This document shows, one piece after another, positions 48,638 to 57,081 of a stretch of DNA of 64,000 nucleotides; position 1 is the stretch's first letter, and each line of letters begins with the position of its first letter. The position numbers and the translations under genes were made by a program. This stretch comes from Solirubrobacteraceae bacterium. Lineage in GTDB: Bacteria; Actinomycetota; Thermoleophilia; Solirubrobacterales; Solirubrobacteraceae. Location of the stretch: NCBI GenBank assembly GCA_030681525.1, contig JAUXSD010000211.1:1-64000 (forward strand), written 5' to 3'. Under the pieces are notes generated by a model. It made no database searches. It was not told where the DNA came from and saw only the letters and a program-made list of their open reading frames with translations.

Positions 48638-50436
48638 CGGCGCAGCGCCGACTCGGTGCCGCCCAGCGAACCGGGCCCGGCATAGCTGCGCGGACCGCGC
48701 ACGGTGATCGGCACGTCGCCGGCGGCGGCCGGCGCCTCACCGGCGGCCGCGACGAGCAGCGCGCTCACGCCGCAGCCCGCGACAAGGCTCCAAAGCAGCA
48801 GGCTGACCGGCGAGATGTGGCCGCCGGCAGCCAGCAGCAGCAGCTCCCACGCGGCGTCGACGGCGCCGAGCCCCAGCGAGCGCGCGAGCGCGAGCCCGAC
48901 GAGCGCGATCGGCAGCAGGCCCAGCGCGGCGAGCAGCAACCGCGCCGCGCGCGGAATGCGCAGGTCCGGTGCCAGCGCGAAGAGCCAGATGTGCAGGGCG
49001 GGGATGAGCAGGGCGGCGGCGTAGGGGTTGGAGATCCACATGACACACGCGACCGCGGCCGCGACGAGCACGATGATGACGCCTGCGGCCTGCTCGCTGC
49101 GCACCGCCTCGGCGGCGCGCAGCACGCGCAGCACCGCGGGTCGCAGCCACGCCCAGCCGAGCGCGAACACGAGGACGATCGCCAGCAGGCCGGCGGCGCG
49201 CGCGGGCAGCGCCTGCGGCGGGACCGGCGCGTCGGGCACCGGGCCGAGCAGACCGACGGCGGCGAGCGCGATCGCAAAGAGCGCCGTGAGCACGAACGGC
49301 AGCGCGTTGGCGAGCGTCCAGCGCAGGTGGACGCTGATGCGCGCGCGCTGGCGCTTGCGCAGCAGCGCGGCGAACGCGTCGACGGCGGTGATGAGCACCG
49401 TCAGCAGCAGCGCGCCGGTGAACAGCCGCACCGCCCAGAGCGGCACGATCTTGCGGCTCGTCAGCAGGTCGCGCTCGGAGACCTGCTCGACGATCGGTCG
49501 CGCCGCGGGGGCCGCGTCGAGCACGGTCACGGTGCGCAGCGCGGCGCGGCCGTAGGCCTGCAGCCGCGCGCGCGAGATCGGCGCGTCGGCGGTCGGCGGG
49601 CGGTCGCCGCCGATCGACAGCAGGACGGCGGGCAGGCCGCCGGCCAGCAGCGGCCCCTGCTCGCCGAACGTCACCGGCATCGCGTAGCGGGCGAACTGGC
49701 TCAGTGCGCGCGGCGCGCCGGCCCCCGATCCGGTCTCGACCTTCACCGCCTCCTGCACCGTCGCGCGCAGGCGCTGGGGCGTGGCGCCGAAGCCGTTGGA
49801 CCAGGCGGTCACGAGCGGCGCGCGCACGTTGCGCGAGGCGAGGTCGCCGAGCACGAGCACGGCGCCGACCGGTCCGGTCAGCTCCTCGGTCAGGCGCGCC
49901 GCGCCGGCGGCGCCGCCGCTGCCGCCGCTCGTCGAGACGAGCGTGATCGTGCGCCGGGTCTGGCGCGGGGCGCCGAGGACGCGCGCGAGCTCGAGCAGCG
50001 CGGCGGTGCCCGACAGCTCGGCCTCGGCGCGGGTCCCCGCCGCGTCGCGGTGCGCGACGACGACGACGCGCTCGTCGATCGTGCCCGGACGCTCGGCGAT
50101 GACCGTGCGCAGCGCGCGGCGCCCGTCGATCGTCTCGGCCTCGTGCGTCTCGGTGCGCGCGCGGAAGCCGGGGGCCCGGCCCATCTGCCGCGCGACCTCC
50201 GCGGCGAGGCGGTTGTCGTCGGCCGAGCCCGGCCGGCGGTCGGGGAAGCGCTCGGAGAGCCCGCGCACGGCGCCGCCGTCGCCGTACGCGCGATCAAACG
50301 CGCGCTTGCCCTGGAACGCGTCGGGCGCCAGCGCGGTGCGCAGCGGCTGCGGCCGGTTCTCCAGCGAGAACGCCAGCAGCACGAACGCGAACAGCACCGG
50401 GATGAGCGCGGCGCGGTAGATGCGCGGGTCGATCAT
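48634..50436 (-). CDS. M28-type aminopeptidase-like domain fused to multi-TM region
   Basis: FPDRRPGSADDNRLAAEVARQM...ERVVVVAHRDAAGTRAEAELSGTAALLELARVL...TLVSTSGGSGGAAGAARL; about 8 TM helices in the C-terminal half. Confidence 0.75.
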   Translation of the reverse strand: MIDPRIYRAALIPVLFAFVLLAFSLENRPQPLRTALAPDAFQGKRAFDRAYGDGGAVRGLSERFPDRRPGSADDNRLAAEVARQMGRAPGFRARTETHEAETIDGRRALRTVIAERPGTIDERVVVVAHRDAAGTRAEAELSGTAALLELARVLGAPRQTRRTITLVSTSGGSGGAAGAARLTEELTGPVGAVLVLGDLASRNVRAPLVTAWSNGFGATPQRLRATVQEAVKVETGSGAGAPRALSQFARYAMPVTFGEQGPLLAGGLPAVLLSIGGDRPPTADAPISRARLQAYGRAALRTVTVLDAAPAARPIVEQVSERDLLTSRKIVPLWAVRLFTGALLLTVLITAVDAFAALLRKRQRARISVHLRWTLANALPFVLTALFAIALAAVGLLGPVPDAPVPPQALPARAAGLLAIVLVFALGWAWLRPAVLRVLRAAEAVRSEQAAGVIIVLVAAAVACVMWISNPYAAALLIPALHIWLFALAPDLRIPRAARLLLAALGLLPIALVGLALARSLGLGAVDAAWELLLLAAGGHISPVSLLLWSLVAGCGVSALLVAAAGEAPAAAGDVPITVRGPRSYAGPGSLGGTESALRR

Positions 50437-50458
50437 CAGCGTTGTCACACTATTGGGG

Positions 50459-51184
50459 ATGGTGGATCGTGCTCCTCGCATCCTTCTCGTCGACGACGAG
50501 CACGCAATCCAGACGCTGCTCTCCTATCCACTGCGCAAGGACGGCTACGACGTCGTGCAGGCGACCGACGGCCGGGCGGCGCTGGCCCGCTTCTCCGAAG
50601 GCACCTACGACCTCGTCGTGCTGGACCTCATGCTGCCCAAGCTCGACGGGCTGGAGGTGTGCCGCCGCATCCGCGCCCGCAGCACGGTGCCGATCATCAT
50701 GCTGACGGCGCGCGCCGAGGAGATCGACAAGGTCGTCGGCCTGGAGATCGGCGCCGACGACTACATCACCAAGCCGTTCTCGATGCGCGAGTTCCGCAGC
50801 CGCGTGAAGGCCGCGCTGCGACGCGCCGAGATGCAGCCGCACGACCCGTCGGCAGCCGGTGACGGGCGCAACGGGCCGCTCGAGGTGGCCGGCCTGCGGA
50901 TCGACTTCGACAAGCGCGCCGTCGCCGTGCGCGGCGAGGCGGTCCAGACGACGTTCGTCGAGTTCGAGATCCTCGCCGCGCTGGCGACCGCGCCGGGCCG
51001 CGTCTTCACCCGCGAGATGCTGCTGACGCGGATCTGGGGCGACGCCGCCTATCGCGACCCGCGCACGATCGACGTCCACATCCGACACCTGCGCGAGAAG
51101 CTCGAGCTCGACGCCAAGAAGCCCGAGTACCTGTTCACGGTGCGCGGCGTCGGCTACCGCTTCCGCGACGACGGCGAGCGGTGA
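50459..51184 (+). CDS. OmpR-family response regulator
   Basis: RILLVDDEHAIQTLLSYPLRKDGYDVVQATDGRAAL...LVVLDLMLPKLDGLEVCRRIR...ADDYITKPFSMREF; winged-helix RDPRTIDVHIRHLREKLE. Confidence 0.96.
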   Translation: MVDRAPRILLVDDEHAIQTLLSYPLRKDGYDVVQATDGRAALARFSEGTYDLVVLDLMLPKLDGLEVCRRIRARSTVPIIMLTARAEEIDKVVGLEIGADDYITKPFSMREFRSRVKAALRRAEMQPHDPSAAGDGRNGPLEVAGLRIDFDKRAVAVRGEAVQTTFVEFEILAALATAPGRVFTREMLLTRIWGDAAYRDPRTIDVHIRHLREKLELDAKKPEYLFTVRGVGYRFRDDGER

Positions 51185-52599
51185 GACCGGCGATGGGTCT
51201 CACCCGGCCGCGCTCGCTGCGCGCGCAGCTGACGATCCTGTCGGTCTCGGTCACGCTCGTCGCGCTGCTCGCGGTGCTGTTCTACGTCACGCCGCAGCTG
51301 GAGTCCTCGCTGCGCGACCAGAAGCTGCGCGCGCTGACCGAGACCGCGCGCGCCTTCACGCCGCAGATCGCCGACCTGCTGCGCCGGGACGGCAACGACA
51401 ACGCGATCGACACCCGCGTCTCGAGCGTCAGCGACCGCACGAACGCGCGCGTGACGCTGCTGCTGGTCATCGACGGCACCGAGGGCCTCGAGCTGGCGAT
51501 CTTCTCGGACTCCTACACCGACAACCGCATCACCGACCTCGACCTCGACGTCGCCGAGGTCGCGGCCCGGCGCGGGCGCGTGGCGCGCGGCCTGGGCGCG
51601 TCGCGCGCCGGCGAGGTCGGCCAGGTGGCGGTGCCGATCCGCGACGACGGGACGGTCAGCCGCGTCGCGCTGTTCTCGGCGCCGATGGCCGACGTGCAGG
51701 GCAACGTCACGCTCATCCGGCGCGAGATCCTCATCGCGGGCGGGATCGGGCTGCTGCTCGCGCTGCTCGGCGGCTTTCTCGTCTCGCGCTCGCTGGCGCG
51801 CCGCGTGCGGGCCCTCGAGCGCGGCGCCGGGCAGGTGGCCGGCGGCGACTTCACGGCGGTCTTCCCGACCGCCAAGAACGACGAGCTCGGCCAGCTCGCG
51901 CACGCGCTCGACGACATGCAGCATCAGCTCGCACGGCTGGAGAGCGCCCGCCGGAGCTTCATCGCGACGGCCTCGCACGAGCTGCGCACGCCGATCTTCT
52001 CGATCGGCGGCTTCCTCGAGCTCATGGAGGACGAAGACCTCGACGAGGAGACGCGCCGCCAGTTCGTCGCCACGGTGCGCGAGCAGGTCGCGCGCCTCGG
52101 CAAGCTCGCCACCGACCTGCTGGACCTCTCGCGCCTGGAGGCCGGCTCGCTCGAGCTGCGCCCGGAGCCGACCGACGTCGGCGCGCTCACGCGCGCGGTC
52201 AGCGCGGAGTTCGCGCCCGCGCTGGACAAGCACGATTCGACGCTCGCCGTCCGGCTGCGCGACGAGCGCATCGAGGCGGTCTGCGACCCTGAGCGGGTGG
52301 CCCAGGTCCTGCGCATCCTCATCGACAATGCGCTGACCCACACCCCTGTGGGTACAGGGGTCGTGGTGTCCGCCGTGCGCGACAACGGAGCGGTCCGGCT
52401 GGCCGTCAGCGACGACGGCCCCGGCATCAGCCATGCCGCCGCCGAGCGCGTCTTCGAGCCGTTCTTCACGTCGGACGACGCGCAGGGCTCGGGGCTCGGG
52501 CTGGCGATCGCGCGCGAGCTCGCCGAGCGGATGCAGGGCTCGCTGGAGGTCGACGCGGCGCCGGGCCACACGACGTTCTCGCTGGAGCTGCCGGCGTGA
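51181..52599 (+). CDS. Sensor histidine kinase (HAMP + HisKA + HATPase)
   Basis: FIATASHELRTPIFSIGGFLELMED...VLRILIDNALTHTPVGTGVVV...SDDGPGISHAAAERVFEPFFTSDDAQGSGLGLAIAREL. Confidence 0.96.
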   Translation: MRPAMGLTRPRSLRAQLTILSVSVTLVALLAVLFYVTPQLESSLRDQKLRALTETARAFTPQIADLLRRDGNDNAIDTRVSSVSDRTNARVTLLLVIDGTEGLELAIFSDSYTDNRITDLDLDVAEVAARRGRVARGLGASRAGEVGQVAVPIRDDGTVSRVALFSAPMADVQGNVTLIRREILIAGGIGLLLALLGGFLVSRSLARRVRALERGAGQVAGGDFTAVFPTAKNDELGQLAHALDDMQHQLARLESARRSFIATASHELRTPIFSIGGFLELMEDEDLDEETRRQFVATVREQVARLGKLATDLLDLSRLEAGSLELRPEPTDVGALTRAVSAEFAPALDKHDSTLAVRLRDERIEAVCDPERVAQVLRILIDNALTHTPVGTGVVVSAVRDNGAVRLAVSDDGPGISHAAAERVFEPFFTSDDAQGSGLGLAIARELAERMQGSLEVDAAPGHTTFSLELPA

Positions 52600-53795
52600 G
52601 GGCGTGGTGGCCGCTCGTGCTCGCCGCGCTCTTGACGCTCGTCGTCGCGGGCTGCGGCGGCGGAGACGACGACGAGGGCACGGCGCGAGAGGCCGACGGC
52701 GACGCCCCGGCCACGAGCGTCGATCGCACGACGACCGTCGAGGTCGTGCGCGGCGCGGGCGGCGACGACGCCTTCGATCCGGCCCGCATCTACGAGCGCG
52801 ACGCACCCGGCGTCGTGACGGTGTTCAGCGTGCTGCCCGGGCAGACCGACCTGAGCGGCAGCGGCCAGTCGGGGCTCGGCTCGGGGTTCGTGGTCAACGA
52901 GCGCGGCGAGATCGCGACGAACGCCCACGTCGTGACCGAGGGTGAGGGACGCGCGATCCGCCGGGCCAAGGAGGTCTACGTCGCGTTCGCCGACGGAAAC
53001 CAGGTTCCCGCGCGGATCGTCGGCTACGACGCCAACGCCGACGTCGCGCTGCTGAAGATCGACCCGGCCGGGCTGCGGCTGCGCCCGCTGCGCCTGGGCA
53101 CCGCGCGCGACCTGCGCGTCGGCTCGCCGGTGGCCGCGATCGGCTCGCCGTTCGGCGAGCCGCAGTCGCTGTCGGTCGGCGTCGTGTCGGCCACCGATCG
53201 CTCGATCCGGTCGCTGACGGGCTTCGAGATCGCGGGCGCGATCCAGACCGACGCGGCGATCAACCGCGGCAACTCCGGCGGACCGCTCGTCAACGCGGCG
53301 GGCGAGGTGCTGGGGATCAACTCGCAGATCCAGACGACCTCGGGCGGCGGCGAGGGGGTCGGCTACGCGGTGCCCGCCGACATGGTGCGGCGCACACTCG
53401 ACGCCCTGCGCGAGGATGGCGAGGTGCAGTACGCCTACCTCGGCGTCGCGACCACGCGGATCTACCCGCAGCTCGCGCGGCGCTTCCGGCTGCCGGTGAC
53501 CGAGGGCGCGTGGATCCAGGAGGTCGTGCCGGACGGGCCGGCCGACGACGCAGGGCTGCGCGCCGGCACCGACGAGCGCCGCTTCCAGGCCCGCGACGTC
53601 ACGGTCGGCGGCGACATCGTGACGGCCGTCAACGGCGACGAGCTCGAGAACGAGGCGGCGCTCAGCGTGGCGCTGCTGGACTTCCGGCCCGGTCAGGTCG
53701 TGACGCTGCGCGTGTACCGCGGCGGGACGGCGCGCAACGTGCGGGTGCGGCTCGGCTCGCGCCCGCAGCAGACGGGCCCGGCGGGGCGGCCGTGA
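52596..53795 (+). CDS. HtrA/DegP-type trypsin-like serine protease with PDZ domain, lipoprotein-like N-terminus
   Basis: LVVAGCGGG; GSGFVVNERGEIATNAHVV...NADVALLKIDP...QTDAAINRGNSGGPLVNAAGEVLGINSQI. Confidence 0.95.
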   Translation: MRAWWPLVLAALLTLVVAGCGGGDDDEGTAREADGDAPATSVDRTTTVEVVRGAGGDDAFDPARIYERDAPGVVTVFSVLPGQTDLSGSGQSGLGSGFVVNERGEIATNAHVVTEGEGRAIRRAKEVYVAFADGNQVPARIVGYDANADVALLKIDPAGLRLRPLRLGTARDLRVGSPVAAIGSPFGEPQSLSVGVVSATDRSIRSLTGFEIAGAIQTDAAINRGNSGGPLVNAAGEVLGINSQIQTTSGGGEGVGYAVPADMVRRTLDALREDGEVQYAYLGVATTRIYPQLARRFRLPVTEGAWIQEVVPDGPADDAGLRAGTDERRFQARDVTVGGDIVTAVNGDELENEAALSVALLDFRPGQVVTLRVYRGGTARNVRVRLGSRPQQTGPAGRP

Positions 53796-55270
53796 GCGGC
53801 AACGGGTCGAGCGCCGCCGCGCCGCTGGTCCTGGTCTCCAACCGCGGGCCGGTGACGTTCGACGTCGACGGCTCGTTCACGCGCGGCACCGGCGGGCTGG
53901 TGACGGCGCTGACCGGCCTGGCCACGCACCGCGACGCGGTCTGGATCGCCTCGGCGATGACCGAGGGCGACGTGCGCAAGTCACGCGAGCGCGGTGGTCG
54001 CGCGTTCGTCGTCGACACGCCGGGCGGCGAGTTCCACGTCCGCCTCGTCGTCTCGGACCCCGAGGCCTACGACCGCTTCTACAACGTCGTCGCCAACCCG
54101 ATGCTGTGGTTCATCCAGCACTACCTGTGGGACCTGTCCAACTCGCCGGACATCCGCGACAACGAGGTGCGCGCGTTCGACGAGGGCTACAAGGCCGTCA
54201 ACGACGACCTCGCGCAGGCGGTCATCGAGCAGATCGAGGGCGACGAGAACCCGGTCGTGATGGTCCACGACTACCACCTCTACACGCTGCCGGCGATCGT
54301 CCGAGAGGCGCGCCCGGACGTCTTCCTGCATCACTTCATCCACATCCCGTGGACCCAGCCCGACGCCTGGCGCGTGCTGCCCAAGCGCGTGCGCGACGAG
54401 ATCTACGACGGTGTGCTGGCCAACGACATCGTCGGCTTCCACACGCGCTCGTACCGCTGGAACTTCCTGCAGTGCTGCCGCGACCTCATGGACTACGCCG
54501 TCGACTTCGGGCGCGGCGTCGTGTGCACCCCCGACGGGCGCGAGGTGTGGGTGCGCCACTACCCGCTGCCGATCGACTACAAGGCGACGCGCAAGGTCGC
54601 CGAGAGCGATCGGACGAGGAACTTCGAGCGCGAGATCGAGCGCCGCCGCCGCGACCACCTCATCCTGCGCGTCGACCGCTCCGACCTGTCCAAGAACGTG
54701 CTGCGCGGCTTCACGGCGTTCGACCAGTTCCTCGAGGAGCACCCGGAGTTCATCGAGAACGTGACGTTCGTCGCCCAGCTCATGCCGTCGCGGATGGACG
54801 TGCCGGAGTATCAGGAGTACCTCGAGCGCATCGAGGCCCTGGTCGCGATCGTCAACCACCGCCACGGCACGCCGGACTGGATGCCGATCCAGCTCAAGCT
54901 GCGCGACGACCTCGAGGAGGCGGTCGCCGCCTACAAGCAGTACGACCTCATGATCGTCAACGCGATGTTCGACGGGATGAACCTCGTGGCCAAGGAAGGT
55001 CCGCTGGTCAACGAGCGAAACGGCGTCTCGATCCTGTCGGAGAACACGGGCGCGCACGAGGAGCTCGGCGAGTGGGCCCTGAGCGTCAACCCGTTCGACA
55101 TCAAGGACACGGCGGACTCGATCTACCGGGCGCTGACGATGAGCGAAGAGGAGCGCGCGCGGCGCTGCCAGGGGCTCAAGGACGCGGTCACGGCGCGGGA
55201 CCCGGGCGACTGGATCGACGAGCAGCTGGCGGACATCAAGGCGAAGAACGCCGCGATGGCCGAGCGGTAG
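53792..55270 (+). CDS. otsA: Trehalose-6-phosphate synthase (GT20)
   Basis: LVSNRGPVTFD...VHDYHLYTLPAIVREARPDVFLHHFIHIPWTQPDAWRVLP...GFHTRSYRWNFLQCC...DGMNLVAKEGPLVN. Confidence 0.93.
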   Translation: MSGNGSSAAAPLVLVSNRGPVTFDVDGSFTRGTGGLVTALTGLATHRDAVWIASAMTEGDVRKSRERGGRAFVVDTPGGEFHVRLVVSDPEAYDRFYNVVANPMLWFIQHYLWDLSNSPDIRDNEVRAFDEGYKAVNDDLAQAVIEQIEGDENPVVMVHDYHLYTLPAIVREARPDVFLHHFIHIPWTQPDAWRVLPKRVRDEIYDGVLANDIVGFHTRSYRWNFLQCCRDLMDYAVDFGRGVVCTPDGREVWVRHYPLPIDYKATRKVAESDRTRNFEREIERRRRDHLILRVDRSDLSKNVLRGFTAFDQFLEEHPEFIENVTFVAQLMPSRMDVPEYQEYLERIEALVAIVNHRHGTPDWMPIQLKLRDDLEEAVAAYKQYDLMIVNAMFDGMNLVAKEGPLVNERNGVSILSENTGAHEELGEWALSVNPFDIKDTADSIYRALTMSEEERARRCQGLKDAVTARDPGDWIDEQLADIKAKNAAMAER

Positions 55271-55281
55271 TTGGCTGGCCC

Positions 55282-55352
55282 GGGCGGGAGCGGGGAGGGG
55301 GCCGTACCGGGCCTTCGGCTGATTTCCTCTCGGCCCCCTTCCCGCTCGCGCC
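55282..55352. terminator. Long hairpin between convergent genes
   Basis: GGGCGGGAGCGGGGAGGGGGCCG ... CGGCCCCCTTCCCGCTCGCGCC, 26-nt loop. Confidence 0.7.
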
Positions 55353-55356
55353 CTCC

Positions 55357-55842
55357 TCATCCGAATTCGCTGGCGAACTCGGGCGCTGGACCGCCTGGAT
55401 GGGCTTTGGGGGGCTGGGGAAGCGGGGTTCTTCGGCGGCGTTTCTCGGCTGTCGGCGGCGCGTGGGGCTTCGCGCCGGGTGGTGGTGGTGCGGGTCGGCG
55501 CGCGGTGTGAGGGCGTTTGCCGGACTTGGGGACCTTGCGCGTGGCCTTGGGCGTTTGAGCGCGGGAGCGTCGGGGTCGCTTTGAGGGTGGGCGTTTGGCC
55601 GGGTTGGCGGCGGGCGGGGGTGGCGGGGCGACGGCGGGCGCGGCGGCGGGCGCGGGCGTGACGGGTGGCGGTGGTGTGACCGGCGTCAGCGGGACCGCTC
55701 CGTCCGGCGGGAGCTCGGGCTCGGGGGCGCGCAGGTGGGGCCAGGCGACGACGAGCAGGGCGAGGAGCACGAGCGCGGCGGCGCGCGCGACGTTGCCCCA
55801 GCGGACGCGGGCGTGCCAGGGCAGCGGTTCGTCGGGCTCCAT
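55357..55842 (-). CDS. Single-TM protein with Pro/Ala/Lys/Arg-rich extracytoplasmic tail
   Basis: MEPDEPLPWHARVRWGNVARAAALVLLALLVVAWPHLRAPEPELPPDGAVPLTPVTPPPPVT...KRPPSKRPRRSRAQTPKATRKVPKSGKRPH. Confidence 0.6.
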   Translation of the reverse strand: MEPDEPLPWHARVRWGNVARAAALVLLALLVVAWPHLRAPEPELPPDGAVPLTPVTPPPPVTPAPAAAPAVAPPPPPAANPAKRPPSKRPRRSRAQTPKATRKVPKSGKRPHTARRPAPPPPGAKPHAPPTAEKRRRRTPLPQPPKAHPGGPAPEFASEFG

Positions 55843-55924
55843 GTCCTCACTAGGCGCCGGAGCCCTCGGTCTCGTCCCCCCACACCGATCGACGTGGGCT
55901 CGTCCTCGCTATCCTTGCCGCCGC

Positions 55925-56332
55925 ATGCCTGCACACGATCCCCTCTACGACCTCGTTCTCATGCTCGACAGCGCCGCTCCCGACGAGCAGCGTCAGCGGG
56001 TGCTGAGCGGCGTCGAGACGACCATCGCCTCCGGCGGAGAGATCGTCAACACGCAGGACTGGGGCGTCCGGCAGATGGCGTACGAGATCCGCCACAAGGC
56101 CGACACCGAGTACCACCTGCTGCAGTTCCACGGCACGCGCGAGGTTCTCGAGACCCTGCAGCGCACGCTGAAGATCGCCGACGGCGTCATGCGCTTTCGC
56201 ATCATCAAGCTCGCGCCGGGCACCCCGGCGCCCCCCGCGAACCGCCCCGAGCCGCGCCCTACGGGCATCGGCGAGACGGTCGCGGCAGAGGCTCCCGCGC
56301 CGGTCGCGGAACCGGCCGACGCCGTCGCGTAG
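55925..56332 (+). CDS. rpsF: 30S ribosomal protein S6
   Basis: PLYDLVLMLDSAAPDEQRQRVLSGVETTIASGGEIVNTQDWGVRQMAYEIRHKADTEYHLLQF; followed by ssb. Confidence 0.94.
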   Translation: MPAHDPLYDLVLMLDSAAPDEQRQRVLSGVETTIASGGEIVNTQDWGVRQMAYEIRHKADTEYHLLQFHGTREVLETLQRTLKIADGVMRFRIIKLAPGTPAPPANRPEPRPTGIGETVAAEAPAPVAEPADAVA

Positions 56333-56514
56333 CGCCCGCTCTCGCTCGACCTGCCGCCGCTCGCCGGCGGCCTCCCGCCGGTCAATCGCCACGGAAGACC
56401 CCCGCTTGCGCGCATCCCCGCGACAAAAGCGCGGAGAGAGCGGCGTGATCCGAAATACCGCCGATCCCCGCCGTAGACTGGCTCGCAAGTGGTTCGTCCC
56501 CGAAGGAGATTTGC

Positions 56515-56991
56515 ATGAGCGGCTTTGACATCAACACGGTGACCGTGTCCGGGAACCTCACGCGCGAGCCCGAGCTGCGCAACCTGCCCAACGGCGGACA
56601 GTCCGTGTGCTCGCTGCGGATCGCCCACAACGACCGCTACAAGGACGCCTCGGGCAACTGGGCCGACCGGGCGTCGTACTTCGACGTCTCCGTCTGGGGC
56701 GGCCTCGGCGAGTGGATGGCCAGCAACCTCACGAAGGGCCAGAAGGTCGTCGTCTCCGGCCGCCTGAAGTGGCGCGAGTGGGGCGAGGAGGGCAACAAGC
56801 GCCAGGCGGTCGACATCTCCGCCGACAGCGTCGTGCCGGTCGTGCGCGACGGCTCCCGCGGCCAGGGCGGCGGCGGTCAGTCCAACGGTTTCACCCCGCG
56901 CTCCGATGTGCCCGCCAACACCGACGACTTCCAGACGGTTCCCAGCGGCGGCGCAAACCGCGCGCCGGCCGACGACGACATTCCGTTCTAG
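56515..56991 (+). CDS. ssb: Single-stranded DNA-binding protein
   Basis: NTVTVSGNLTREPELRNLPNGGQSVCSLRIAHNDRYKDASGNWADRASYFDVSVWGGLGEWMASNLTKGQKVVVSGRLKWREWG...DDDIPF. Confidence 0.97.
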   Translation: MSGFDINTVTVSGNLTREPELRNLPNGGQSVCSLRIAHNDRYKDASGNWADRASYFDVSVWGGLGEWMASNLTKGQKVVVSGRLKWREWGEEGNKRQAVDISADSVVPVVRDGSRGQGGGGQSNGFTPRSDVPANTDDFQTVPSGGANRAPADDDIPF

Positions 56992-57081
56992 GGGCCTGCG
57001 CCGCGACGTCGCGGCGCGGGCTTGCGCCGCTTCACAACCCGGCAGCCGGCCGGGGATGATCTTGCGCTAGCGTCACCCCTC

